From positions 372,001 through 436,000 of the forward strand of contig RPFO01000819.1 in NCBI GenBank assembly GCA_009746045.1: a stretch of 64,000 bases of DNA, read 5' to 3'. The translations under genes were made by a program, and so were the position numbers. Source of the DNA: Mesostigma viride. Taxonomy: Eukaryota > Streptophyta > Mesostigmatophyceae > Mesostigmatales > Mesostigmataceae. Each line of letters begins with the position of its first letter. The stretch's first letter is position 1. The notes under the pieces were generated by a model. It was not told the origin of the DNA. It did no database searches and saw nothing but the letters and a program-made list of their open reading frames with translations. This document shows positions 25,201-37,372 of the stretch, piece by piece.

Positions 25201-28200
25201 GTGCCACATCCCCTTAAAGAGAGGCGGGAATTGACTACACAAACAGGAAGGGATGGCAAAGACCCGCTAGATCAGATGCGCCTTTGGCAGGTATCGTGAA
25301 GTGGATGCAATAAACAATCGAAGCAGCAGCACGTCCAGGAACACGCATAATGATGGAGCCCCGATTCCGATGTGCCACGATGAGAAAAAGACTCGCGGCG
25401 CAGCACCAATGGCAGTCATCTCTATTGAATCCGTTTCGACTGTCAAATAGAGAAAGCTGCCAGAGGAAGAGGATGTTAACATGCTCTGGGAGGACTCTAC
25501 GAATCAGAGAGTCGCACGCAGGCATGATACCCTTTGCTTCTAGCCTGGGTAAGATTGGACAAGCAAACAACAGAACACGGGTTGTCAACCGAGGGCATTA
25601 ACAAAAAGGGCAACCAGCCAAGGCAATGACAGAGGGCCATAGCACAAGTCAATAACAGATGGCAATAACAGATGGCAATCACATATGAATCAACCCAGCC
25701 GGTGGGATCCCAGCCTTCTCGTTCACTACGCGGCGCAACACGGGTCTCGACCCCTGTCTCATCCCCCCCCGGTCTCTTGCGCGCTTGCCATCGGTATGCG
25801 GCGCAAAAACGTACCCATCAGAAATCCCCCCTTGCACTCGTATCGGTAGACTCACCGCATCCCTGGCGCGCTTCCTGTGACCCCGCTGCAGCCATAAGTC
25901 GTGCAGCGACACGCGCCGACCGCCATCTGCATGCGTCGCCTCTACATCCCCCCCCTGGGGCGCACCCTTGTGCCCCTGGGCCCCCTCTCCACCCTGGCGA
26001 TTTGACGGCGGACGGATCCCCCTCCCATTCGACTCGCTGGCTGCAACGGCCGCGCTGCTAGCCCCCCTCCCAGAGGCCCTCTTCCGGTTGCCCGCGCCTT
26101 TGTTTGCGCTGACTCGGCCAGTGGACGCAGCTGCCCCCACGAGCCGGATGTCCGCGTTGTTTGTGCTGACTTGACCCCCAGAGACGGCCCCCGTGGGCTG
26201 GACAACTGGCATCCCCGCCAAGCCCCCCTGTCCATGCGCATCATGCCCCTTTGCTAGGGCGACGGTGAGGTGGACGTGTCCACCCTCCCCCCCTTGCTGC
26301 CACGTTCTTCTCCTCCTCTCCTCCTTTCCTTGCGCTGGTGGCAGCACATGGTCATCATGCTCAGGGTCCCCCAAGTGCGGCCGCGCTTTCGCCCCCCCCC
26401 TGCGCCAAGGCGGCTGGTCCCGTTCTTTGGTCGACAGCCGCGCGCCCCGGCCACCACCATGGAACAGCAACCCGGCTGTCCCTTCTGCTCGCTTCTCCGC
26501 CTCCCTTTCCGCATGTCTTTCGACTTCCCCTTCGGCTTCCCTGGCTGCGGCCGAGGGCCCACCGTGGCCCTCATGTCGCCTGCTCATGGCGCCGGCGGAT
26601 AGTGGCCGTCGCCGCGCCCGCCCTCGCTCTGGTGTCGGGCGCCGCGGCTCCAGATGTCGCGTCGCGATCGCCTCGCCCCCGGTATGCTGGACAGCCGTGT
26701 CTAGCGAGGGGCTCGCTGCACCATGGCCTGGTTGTAGGGGTCCACCGGATGGATGACTCGCTGGGTCGTGGCCGGGCTTGGCTGCCACTGCGTCTCCAGT
26801 AGAAACGAGGGTGCCCCGCGAAACGATGGCACCCGACGCAAGGATCGGCCGATCCCCCGACACAACGCCTCGTGAGGTGGCTGGCTCCGCCGCGGCGAGA
26901 TCCCCCCTGCTGACATCATACTGGGGGCCTTGCCCCACCGGTGACATCAGCGTCGCGTCATCCTCCCCGAACACCACCCCTGCCCAGCCGTTGACCATCA
27001 AGGAAGAAGAGGCTAAATTGCCGCCTGCATGGTTGGGGCCATGCGACAACCGGCGCACTTCCCCTGCGGCATGCAACAACCGCAGTACTTCCCTGACTGA
27101 TGGCTGCTGTGCCCCCGTGCCCGCCCCCATCCTCTCGTGGTGGACCGCCATGGTGGCAGCATCCAGGTGTTCACCACCTGTCCCGGTAGCCATGCTGCCA
27201 CCTGTACCCGCACCCTTTGCCCCATCGGCAACAGGTGTCCTTGGTACCCTCACCGCCCACACCTGGGACAGGGCACGGGGAGCCCTGCCATCGCCCTCTC
27301 GCAAAGCACTTTCTTGTAAAAAGCTCTCTGCGGGCGGCTCTCTGTGGGCACTGGTGGTGCCATACGCTGGCATGGAGGACCGTCGGCGCACGCTGCCCGC
27401 AGCAGGGCTGTGGCTGCGAAGTCTTCCGACCGAATGGGCCCGAGGGGGCGAGGCCTGGGCGCTGGCTTGCAAGGGTGATGGGAAACCATGCCCCATCTCA
27501 TGACCGCTGCCTAGACCGATGGTAACCCTCGTCGCGTGCCCCGGGTCAAGCTCAGTTTCAGATCCTGTGCCATGATCGGTGCTATGCCCCTCGTGCCGTG
27601 TGGCAGCTGGGGACACGTGGGGCAAGGGGTGGCCGTCCTCGTGGCTATCATGTATACTTGCATGGCCAAGGTTGTGGGCACTAACAGGAACATGGTTTTG
27701 GTAGATACGAGCATGCTTGTTGACCATACGGGCATGGTTGTGCTCGTCAACAGGAGCGTGGCTGTGCTCATCAACGTGAGTGTCCTGAGTGTCGTCACCA
27801 AGGAGAGCTGCCCTGGGCGTGGTGTGCCCGCTCCAAGCGTCTTCGGAATCCAACGTGCTTCTCTCGGGGGCTCTTGGTCGGGGCCGCAGTCGTGCGGCCA
27901 GGTCCAGGCCTTCTTGCGCTAGAGCTGTGACGGCGATGAATGAAACGGGCAGGTGGTGGCCGTTCGTCATGTGTCAGTGGCAATGCTAAGTGACGCAGAA
28001 ACAAGTAACCCAGAAGCCCAGTCCAACGTAGCAATTAGACTGTCTGTTAGAAAACCTTGATTCTGATAGAGAAACGGAAAACATCACACATTGGGATAAA
28101 GGCAAGCTTGCTACTACTATGTAAATATACTTGCCCTATGCAGTGATAAGGCTGGCTTGGGCATTGGGAAGGGTTTTTCAGTGATTGATATACTACAGGA

Positions 28201-31200
28201 CATTTATTCAGTAATTGATATGATATGTATAGCCCATCTCACACCCGTAATTTATCATTCTCAATGAATATCTACATAGGCAAGCTTGCTGGAATAGAGA
28301 CACTGTGCAATGACAGCGAGATGCCTTGCTCAGCCAATACATAGACGGTGTGCAATGAGTTGCAGAACCTTCGAACCAGAATACATGGAGGCCCCTAAAG
28401 AAAAGAAAAGGACAAGAAAGCTCAAGATTGAGAGGTCGCTAAAAGAAAGGAAAGAAGGAAAGGGATAGAGAGGTCGCTGAAGAAAGGAAAGAAGGAAAGG
28501 GACGAGAGAGAGGTCGCTAAAGAAAGCAAAAGGACCAGATAGAGGGGTCGCTAAAGAAAGGAAAGAAGGAAAGGGATGAGAGAGAGGTCACTAAAGAAAG
28601 CAAAAGGACCAGATAGAGGGGTCGCTACAGAAAGGAAAGAAGGAAAGGGATGAGAGAGAGGTCACTAAAGAAAGCAAAAGGACCAGATAGAGGGGTCGCT
28701 AAAGAAAGGAAAGAAGGAAAGGGATGAGAGAGAGGTCGCTAAAGAAAGCAAAAGGACCAGATAGAGGGGTCGCTAAAGAAAGGAAAGAAGGAAAGGGATG
28801 AGAGAGAGGTCGCTAAAGAAAGCAAAAGGACCAGATAGAGGGGTCGCTAAAGAAAGGAAAGAAGGAATGGGACGAGAGAGAGGTCACTAAAGAAAGCAAA
28901 AGGACCAGATAGAGGGGTCGCTAAAGAAAGGAAAGAAGGAAAGGGATGAGAGAGAGGTCACTAAAGAAAGCAAAAGGACCAGATAGAGGGGTCGCTAAAG
29001 AAAGGAAAGAAGGAAAGGGATGAGAGAGAGGTCGCTAAAGAAAGCAAAAGGACCAGATAGAGGGGTCGCTAAAGAAAGGAAAGAAGGAAAGGGATGAGAG
29101 AGAGGTCGCTAAAGAAAGCAAAAGGACCAGATAGAGGGGTCGCTAAAGAAAGGAAAGAAGGAAAGGGATGAGAGAGAGGTCACTAAAGAAAGCAAAAGGA
29201 CCAGATAGAGGGGTCGCTAAAGAAAGGAAAGAAGGAAAGGGATGAGAGAGAGGTCGCTAACGAAAGCAAAAGGACCAGATAGAGGGGTCGCTAAAGAAAG
29301 GAAAGAAGGAAAGGGATGAGAGAGAGGTCGCTAAAGAAAGCAAAAGGACCAGATAGAGGGGTCGCTAAAGAAAGGAAAGAAGGAATGGGACGAGAGAGAG
29401 GTCACTAAAGAAAGCAAAAGGACCAGATAGAGGGGTCGCTAAAGAAAGGAAAGAAGGAAAGGGACGAGAGATGGGTCACTAAAGAAAGCAAAAGGACCAG
29501 ATAGAGGGGTCGCTAAAGAAAGGAAAGAAGGAAAGGGATGAGAGAGAGGTCGCTAAAGAAAGCAAAAGGACCAGATAGAGGGGTCGCTAAAGAAAGGAAA
29601 GAAGGAAAGGGATGAGAGAGAGGTCGCTAAAGAAAGCAAAAGGACCAGATAGAGGGGTCGCTAAAGAAAGGAAAGAAGGAAAGGGATGAGAGAGAGGTCG
29701 CTAAAGAAAGCAAAAGGACCAGATAGAGGGGTCGCTAAAGAAAGGAAAGAAGGAAAGGGACGAGGAAGAGACGCAGCCCCTACCATCAGCAACTTTTATG
29801 TTGCAAACCGCTATGCTGGCTATACCTTTGATGCTCCTGCAAGGAGGCTCCCACTCTGTAAACGCGGTTAATGAAATTGATGGAGAATGAAACGGGGGCG
29901 TAAGGATAAACCCCAGAGGAAGGCCTTGCCAGCAGTCACAGAGGGATGCCACCGACGTGCATGGAAAAAAGAGCTACCCCGTTTACAAGCAAGGGGGCAT
30001 ATAGTAAAAAAGGCAGGAACTGAGCATGGTTGGTTCAGTCAGCAAGACAACGCACCGCGCATCTACGACCTAGGCTCCGCACGGGCTACCCTGCGCGCCC
30101 CCCCGGTGGACACGGCGTTCGTGGGAGGGTGTGAGTCTAGAACTCAAGCAAGAGCAACTGGGCACGTCTTTCTCTAGCCACCGTCTCCTCTAGCCACCGC
30201 GCCTCCACACCCAACGCACCCCGCACTGTCTGGACCTTGTCATAACGGGCGGTCGTGAGCGCCGCCTCCACGTCACCCTGCAGGGTGTTCCGAGGATGCA
30301 CCAGCAGTCAGTACAATGCAGAAGTCAATACGATGATGACAATACATGCAGGATATTTAAACATGCAACAGCCTGCTGCATGTTTCAAGTTAGATGCAGG
30401 AGCCAGAGGCGGTGGGGACGTGGACATGCGCGGCCGACTATCCATGGCTAGAGAATGCTCCTATGACACCATCATATACTAATATACTATAATATACTAA
30501 AATACTATAGTATACTATAACAAATAAGGTAATATACTATAATATATAAGGTAATGCTACTATGCCACTAAAATTACCCTCTATTACTGTCACCAGCAGG
30601 CTGCAGGAGATCATGGAAGTGAGCTCACCAGGAGAGCCTTGAGTGTGTCCGTGGACGCCATGGCGCTCGGGAATCCGGCAGGAATCTGGGCGCCCTCGCC
30701 GCCAGCTGTAACCACCAGCCCTTCCAGCACATCCCCCGAGTCTCGGATACAGAATGCCACAGCATCGGGCTGGGTGCTCGCATCGGTGACGGATGGAGGC
30801 TCTAGCACGCTAGTCAGCACGGCCGCCTTCATGAGGAGGAGGAGGGTGGACGCCGCATGCTCCCGCGACTGGTGGAAGAGGTGCGGCAGATGGAAAACAG
30901 GCCAGTCGAAATGGGGCCATCCAAACTATACATTCTCTACGTCATGTCCCTCAAAACGTGGTCATAGGTTTTGCACACTGAGCACATGCATGCAACCCTC
31001 TGCGTGCCATGGCTTTATAAAACGAAGGCTGACAGGAAAAAACAGGGGGACATCAGGTTCCCTAGGATCACCCAGACTTGCCTAAAACCCAGAAGAGGTT
31101 TAGCAATAATAACACAAGCTTAGGCCACTACCCAAAGACTTAAGTGGTACTGAAAAAGCCAAACAAACTGAGGGCTCATACACAGATGCTAACATATATA

Positions 31201-31279
31201 AGTGCAATTTTATTATACAGTACTATACTACTATGCTAATATATAGTACAACTATTATGCTAGTAGTAGTAGTAGTAGC

Positions 31280-31372
<93 letters not shown>

Positions 31373-34300
31373 GGTGGTGGTGGTGGTGGTGGTGGTGGTG
31401 GTGGTGGTGGTGGTGGTGGTGGTGGTGGTGGTGGTGGTGGTGGTGGTGTGTAGAAAGCCCACGTACTTGCCACATGACACCGTCCATGCCCACCAGGCAG
31501 TGCGCGACGATCGCTTCCACCGTGTGAGGCTCCAAGGCCTGCAACCGGTACATCCCCAACGGGGGTAGCATGATGCAGAGGAGGGCAGGTGAGGGGTGCG
31601 CCAGTAGGTAGGGGAAAACAGAACTCTCATGGATCTAGATTGAAGAGTTATCTTTATATTTAGACGATTACCCGTGATACGAGGACAAAACCGAGGCGGT
31701 GGTCTAAATAAGCGTACCAAGTTTACACTATTTGTGACAGGGGAGAGGGCGGTGTACGGAACCAATGGAAACAAATTTGAGGTCGCAATTTACATATCTA
31801 AATACAAACGAATGGGAAGCTTGCGCACACACATCCGTGGCAATAGCCAGCTGAGAGCGTGAGACCGATGCGGTAGAACCAAGGGATTCAAGAAAGTTCT
31901 TGCAGCTAACCTCAAGCAGAGGCGTTCTATTTATATCATGTATAGCACCCCACAAGACAGCCAGCATGCAAAATAAGCAGATAAATAAACAAAACCTTGC
32001 AACGCACTTGTGATATACTCTCCCCAAATGACCTGCTGCAAAACGAACACACAAACATACTTCAACGCAGCACGATTATGCCACGCAGGCCGCAGCACCT
32101 CCATTAGTATACGATGTGTGGCGCTGGGCCCAGTTAAAATGGCAAGGGACAATACACGAAGCCCCAGCTACAAGCTGCCCTTGGAGCCTTAACACAACCA
32201 GGTTTCCCTGCGAAGACATCATCCCAACAAAGCACAGCGTCCGTCTAGGATGGCAGCATTACCATGCCGTTGATCATAGAGGTTTAGGAATGTGAAACCC
32301 AATACACGCGCATGCACGTGAGACACACCAGACGTTTCGTAATATGAAACCCAGCACAAGCGGGCGCCGGTGACAAGACGTCCCGCGGCATGACACGCAG
32401 CACAAGCGCGTGGGGGGGAACGCGGCATGACACGCAGCACAAGCGCGTGGGGGGGAACGCGGCATGACACGCAGCACAAGCGCGTGGGGGGGCATGACAC
32501 GCAGCACAAGCGCGTGAGCGTGAAACCCGGCACAAGCGCGGGGGGGCATGAAACCCGGCACAAGCGCGCGCCTGAGACAAGATGACCCGCGACATGAAAC
32601 CCAGCACAAGCGCATGGGGGGAGACACATGAGACGTTTTCGTGATATAAAACCCGGCACAAGCACGCGCACCTGGAAGCCGAGCAGCTCGATCGTGCACT
32701 CCAGGGGGAGGAAGAACTCCCACGTCCGCGAGGGCGATAGGCTGCCTCCGACTGCGGCCGCCCAGCCGCACAGAGTGAACCACAGGGACCATGAACGCCG
32801 TTCATCAACATACGGGATGCGTCAGCACAAGCTGTGAGACCTCCGTGTATCGCGCTTGTTGTTTGTTTCTGCCTATTACATAAGCGATGACAACCTGAAG
32901 CTAGCCCTGAAGGCCGACAAATACAGGCGGTTGAGAAAAAAAAAGGGGGGTGAAAGGCACTCACGCTGGCCGTTCAAAGGACTTGTATCGGACAATTATT
33001 CGAAAGAAGGAAGAAAGAAGCGGGCGGAACGTGGCCATCCCATCTCAATCCAAACATACTTGACCTGTACCAAGCAGGCACGCACCCATCAGCTTGAGGA
33101 AGCGGTCCATGAACAGGCGGGCGGTGGCGGCGCCGATCTCACGGTGGGGTGGGCAGTGCTCCAGCACCTGGAGCCAACGAGCATGAGGCCGGGGAATGGG
33201 GGGTGGGGTGGGGTGGGGGTGGGGATGGGGAGTTGTTTGTAGGGCAAGAGCAAGAAAAGGAAGCACCTCTCGATGATCTCCAGTCAGCAACGGTCCGTAT
33301 GCAATTGAGTTGAAATGAAAAATGCATGTGAGAATGCCAGCGCACTTTCGGCCCGAGGTGAGAGGACAGGCCACTCACCTCGGCAGGAAAACAGTAGGGA
33401 GCTATCATGGAGACAATACAAACAAGAAAAGCCGTAGCCATTAAAAAAATTAAGAAAACAAGCCCAGAAGTAGTTTCATAATCGCTGTCATTGACATTGC
33501 ACCAGCAACCTCGTAAGAGCCTTTCTTACTGCCTGCTATGGGACGGAAGCCCCTTGCCGATCTTCTTCCCTACGGTGACAAGTGTGGGAATGGCAAGCTT
33601 CTCATAGCACACCATAGCATCGCTCCTCTCTCTAGACCCTCCATCTGGCCAGGGAGATATTCACCCTGAACTCAAAACCCTGCACCCTAAGCAGGACCTC
33701 ACCGCGGCGGCGCAGCGGCACCCCGCTCGCTGCACCTGCGCGTTGCCCGACCCGCCAACCGACTTGAGCAGCGGGGCGAGCATGTTCTGGGAGCAACAGC
33801 GAGGGGACGTGGCAGAGTTGTGGGGATGTAAAACAGGATGGAAAAGCAGGATGGATTTGTGGCGGGATTGTGGGCGGCATTATTGGCGGAGTCCGTGGCG
33901 GGATCGCGTTCGAACCAGGTGCGAATCGGAAGTGGTGGTGGTATATGTTGGGATAATAAACACGCATCGACAACTGCAGGTTGGGACAAAGCAGCCGAAG
34001 TTACATGAGGCAAAGCATGAAGCCTGATCTAGGAAAGTGTGCAGCCCTGTCGGGCCATCGATTGGTGTGATGAAGTTCACGGGTGCTTGTTAGCGCTTCC
34101 TTGTGAGGCTGCGTCTTACCTGCCTGAATCCAGTGGAGGCACACAGTAAACTGCACAGTAAGCCTTTGCGCGCCAGTATTTTCATCAAGCAAGAAGCTCA
34201 TTTGTACTCTGCAATTGTAAATGAATAAATAACACTAATGACACACTATTATACTAGTCATTGGTACAAACTGGCAGTGCCGCGTCGGGCTTGAAGCCAG

Positions 34301-37300
34301 CCACTACGGCGCACCTTGAAGATCCAGGATGGTTGGGGGGCGTCCGTTTCCCGATGGGAGGTGCCTGCCGCCATTACCGCGGAAACCGCGACCTGACCCA
34401 ATGTAGCAACACGAGGATTAGGAGGGGAGGCAAAAGTGTGGGGCAGAAGCTAAAAGGGTGGGTCAGAGCAGAGGGCGGGCCAAGCGTGGCTCACAGACAC
34501 TCCACCGAAGGAGCGTGGGGCAGAAGACACAACGATGCGCCCTCGGATCCTTGTCTATCGGAGCACGAGGCGGGCCTACCCAAGGAACAGGGGCATACAA
34601 GGCGGGCCAAGCATGGCTTTAAAGCGATCCTCAGAAAGTGTGGCCTCACCGGCGTGACTGACAGCATAGGAGCTACAGAAACATGACAAAGTGTGCATCT
34701 GATGGGCACGACAACGACTTGAAATATTTGGTTCAGCATGTGCGTCGCGCAGCCGGGTGTTTTATCGGCAAACAGTTGGTCAACCCTGCTCTGACACACA
34801 GTCGCTAAAGATGTGCCCAATGAAATGAGATGTTAAGGGTGAGGTGGTAGTCCTTGCGTGGATCATGGCCATGCCCAGACTTGGCCTCCTGGCCCCGTGC
34901 CCAGGTGCATGCTCCATCTTCCCTTCACACGCGACCACCTTTGACAGCCCAAAGCTCCTTCAAGGCAAGCCAACGACAACCCTTGGTAAGTACACTTACA
35001 TCGTCGTCAGAAAGCAACAAACGTGAAAATGCTAGCTGCCCAAATCTGAGATTCCGCGGAACACAGAAAGTAAGAAAGCCTAGAAGCTACCAGCAAGGAA
35101 TCGAACATAGGACCTTTGGCATGATTTCGCGGCTGTGTGAGTCTCCCGGTCCGAAGGCATCTCACTTAACGTTTCGAAACAGCCCAACTGCGAAAAGCCT
35201 CTTTACCGGAGAGGGGTGCCAATATGTCCGATATTGCTGAATCTATAGAAGATGACTTGGTAAGTACACTTACCGCATAATAAAACTCTATAACCCCTAT
35301 CGCATGATTATAATCACCGCCCTCACATTGGTCATCGTTGCCACCAGCATTACTTTTTCCTCCCCTTGGTCACTATAACCCCAATCGCTTGATTAATATC
35401 TCACCCTCACCTTAATCGTACTCAACACCAGGCACTACCACCACCAGCTCATCCCCTTGGTCACTATAACCCTTACCGCTTCATAATCACCTATAACCCC
35501 CATTGCATAACCATCTCACTCTCACCTTGGTCATCGTCGCCACCAGCGCAACCAGCTCCTCGCTGCAGACCGACGCCGTGTCCGGGAGCTGCTGCACCAC
35601 CGCGCCCATCAGCTAACGCATCAGATGCAGGCCATCATGGCAACCGCGAGGACAGCAGGGAAGTGGGGTGGGGCAAGGTTGACAAAGACGGGAGGGTGGA
35701 GAGGGGAAGATGCGTCAGATATGTGTGTTCAAGGAGGATGGGGGGCGCAGCGGCCCGCACGGTACCACCATGCAGTGCTTCTAACCACTGACAAAAGTCC
35801 ATGCATACTATGAAGGTGGCCCTGACGTCGGGGACCATGATACCACCAGGGCAGAAGGGGTGGAGGAGTGAGGATTGATGCTGCAAGATGCAAGCATCTA
35901 ACAGAACTGCAAGGCATTCTGAAAGGTTGTTCAGCACGGCCAACCAACACGACCTGCCCTTGCGCCCACCTAGGCGCCATGCCACCATTAACACAGGTTC
36001 ATGAATCTTCAGCATCCGCTCCATTGTGCTGCTCCGACAAACTCCTGCGTGCTCACGTGAACCGTTCTCGTTCTCCCGTCCACCCCAATCAGGACCACGC
36101 ACTCACCAGTGTCAGTATCAGAACCGATCCTGTGCCACACCCAATACATCACCGCAAAACACGTCCTTTCCTCCCGGCCACTCACTGTGGCGCACACGAC
36201 TCGAAGCGACGAGAACCCGTGGTAGCGTGCGAGGTAGCCCAGCAGCCGTAGGCGCTCGCGCCGCCCTCGCGGTGAGGCGCTGGCCAGTCCTGCGGGACAA
36301 TAGGTGCGGGACAGGTGGCGCGGGACAGGTGGCGCGGCCGATGAGGGGCACACAAAAGCGAGAGAGACGGGTGTGATCCGCTGGCCACTGTCGAGGGCCT
36401 TCGTCGGTGGCCCCTGCTTGGGTGTGTGCTGGCCAGGGGTGAAACTAGTTTCAGCAGTACTGGCACCCTCGCAGTCGCCGCGGACACACAAAGGAGAGGA
36501 AGGGGGGAAGGGGGAGGGGATAGGGGATGGGGGGGGGGGGGGGGGGCGGAAGGGGGCAGGCGTGGCTCCTGGGTGCTCTCATGGAGGTGTTGGCCAGGCC
36601 CCTGCAGATGTGCGGCTTGGGGCACGCAGATGTCTTTGATTCACTTACTCGATCGCTCGTTCATTGGCTCCCTTGCCGGCGTTGGATGTCAAACTGCTGA
36701 CGATATATCTGAAGCCTCTGCTGACTACGCATGCTTCCACTTCAAATGTGATTCATTACCGGTGCATTAATGCAGCACTAGTTTGCTGTAATACAAGGCA
36801 TCGACGCGTCAAGCATGCCACGCCAGACCCCCCTCTCAATAGGGGATGCCTTCTGTTGAGAGCATCTTTCAGGAATGCACAATTGCATTATCGACCAAAA
36901 AAGAGTAAGGGATAATGGAATCGCCATAGTGCTATGCAGATAATAGATATGAAGCTATATATATTGTTTACTAACGCAGCAACCTGTTCTTCACACATGT
37001 TTAGTAGTCGTGCCTGAGCGGATTGGAGGGAGCCGAAGCAACGGTTGTGTGCACATACCAGCGACGCATTCCCGAACTGCTGCTGGCAGCTGGGAGGCAG
37101 GCAGACACTGTGCGAGGCTCCGCCCTTGTTCAGCGGCTTGTTTCTGGACAAAATGGAGGACACGAACCCGCACAGAACGGACTAAGTGATTTGTTTGCCG
37201 GTACGAGTGCGTGCTGCCGTTCCCTACTCCTTTCCGCTTGCTTGAGGAACATGGTATGGCAATTATGGGAATATTCGGGAACTATTACCGTCAAATCCTT

Positions 37301-37372
37301 GTCTTCAAAATGGCATAAAACATCTCGAAGTTGCAGCCTCAATTGGCAAAGCTCCTTCTGTGAAGGCGGCAT
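16052..37372 (-). CDS. TORTIFOLIA1/SPIRAL2-like HEAT (TOG-type) protein with very long disordered C-terminal part
   Basis: Fourteen exons (5' to 3'): 37372-37289, 37143-37059, 36289-36186, 35612-35526, 33786-33703, 33167-33086, 32751-32672, 31625-31467, 30868-30629, 30277-30220, 27924-25856, 22812-21694, 21030-20947, 20452-16052. All phases agree and give 2,911 residues. Residues 1-355 are HEAT-like helices. Blocks such as KNMLAPLLKSVGGSG, HAASTLLLLMKAAV and ARYDKVQTVRALAQEGL follow the order and spacing of the N-terminal domain of the plant cortical-microtubule proteins TORTIFOLIA1/SPIRAL2. Residues 256-335 carry an insert of about 60 residues. From about 360 onward the chain is His/Gly/Ser/Ala/Pro-rich and probably disordered, with an Arg/Asp repeat (plus strand 22168-22203) and a short coiled coil (VRRHLEKQDRQLQQVKAVFA) around 1405-1445. 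ATG 37372 is the in-frame start nearest the first block; an earlier exon cannot be excluded. Splitting into two genes at 27970 is possible but less likely. The family call rests on the N-terminal part only. Confidence 0.6.
22960..22986. other. Perfect 10-bp inverted repeat, 7-base loop
   Basis: CGAATTTTTT (22960-22969) is followed by a 7-base GC loop and then AAAAAATTCG (22977-22986). It lies in the long intron 25855-22813 of the minus-strand gene. A T or A run on each arm could act as a hairpin in RNA or mark a small element end. Confidence 0.8.
22987..25855 (-). other. Most of a 3-kb intron, no exon seen
   Basis: This stretch is AT-richer than the exons around it. Frames of 60-130 codons are present on both strands but have no protein pattern. 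The phase-0 donor at 25855 and the phase-0 acceptor before 22812 support treating it as one intron. Confidence 0.45.
28391..29768. repeat. Polypurine minisatellite, 74-bp dimeric unit, about 17 copies
   Basis: GGACCAGATAG starts at 28532, 28606, 28680 and so on up to 29716, an exact 74-bp period. Each unit contains two related halves of about 37 bp that both include GGTCGCTAAAGAAAG. The left edge (28391-28530) has undivided monomers. The plus strand is almost all purine; the minus (transcribed-sense) strand is polypyrimidine with TTTAG endings. It sits inside the intron 30219-27925 of the minus-strand gene. Confidence 0.95.
31257..31447. repeat. Trinucleotide array, TAG repeats switching to TGG repeats
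   Basis: About 35 TAG/GTA units (31257-31362) switch sharply to about 28 GTG/TGG units (31363-31447). On the minus strand the array starts about 20 bases after the donor at 31466 of the TORTIFOLIA-like gene, so the pre-mRNA carries ACC then ACU repeats. Confidence 0.97.
32284..32671 (-). repeat. Tandem copies of the donor-proximal intron sequence
   Basis: On the minus strand the intron opens with GTGCGCGTGCTTGTGCCGGG right after the exon end at 32672. About ten variants of GCGCTTGTGCTGGGTTTCAT follow within 390 bp, at spacings of roughly 25-55 bp. Some copies are preceded by CAGGC or CGGGT. Confidence 0.85.
35319..35525 (-). repeat. Two degenerate copies of an exon end plus donor
   Basis: The real junction on the minus strand is CTGGTGGCGACGATGACCAAG split as ...AAG/GTGAGA at 35526/35525. 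Copies occur at 35350-35319 (CTGGTGGCAACGATGACCAA then TGTGAGGG) and at 35449-35402 (GTGGTAGTGCC ... ATTAAGGTGAGGGTGAGAT). The downstream words GGGTTATAG and GTGACCAAGGGGA also repeat, so the unit is roughly 80-120 bp. Confidence 0.8.
36290..36345 (-). repeat. Short repeat feeding into a 3' splice site
   Basis: On the minus strand CACCTGTCCCGCG units lead directly into TATTGTCCCGCAG, the acceptor used for the exon starting at 36289. The splice site looks like the last, altered unit of the repeat. Confidence 0.6.

Noticed and set aside
25679-27970. Independent gene starting at ATG 27970
   Set aside because: The CACAG acceptor at 27925 joins in phase 1 to the HEAT exon ending at 30220 and gives a family-like KVQTVRALAQEGL. 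A GTGAGT donor at 25855 also ends the exon before the frame's stop.
28391-29768. CRISPR array
   Set aside because: Units are contiguous without unique spacers, and the setting is a eukaryotic intron.
34106-34187. Extra HEAT exon (minus strand, FLLDENTGAQRLTVQF)
   Set aside because: It has splice-like edges, but its phases (2 in, 1 out) do not fit the flanking phase-0 exons, which join smoothly without it.
34844-35026. Plus-strand exon ending at GGTAAGT near 34984
   Set aside because: No partner exon or protein pattern was found, and the interval lies inside an intron of the minus-strand gene.
35081-35175. tRNA-like sequence on the minus strand (TGTTCGATTCC B-box-like word), flanked by GGTAAGTACACTTAC at 34984 and 35256
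   Set aside because: The T-arm stem does not pair well, and no acceptor stem or anticodon arm could be folded. It may be a tRNA-derived SINE scrap, but support is too weak for a feature.
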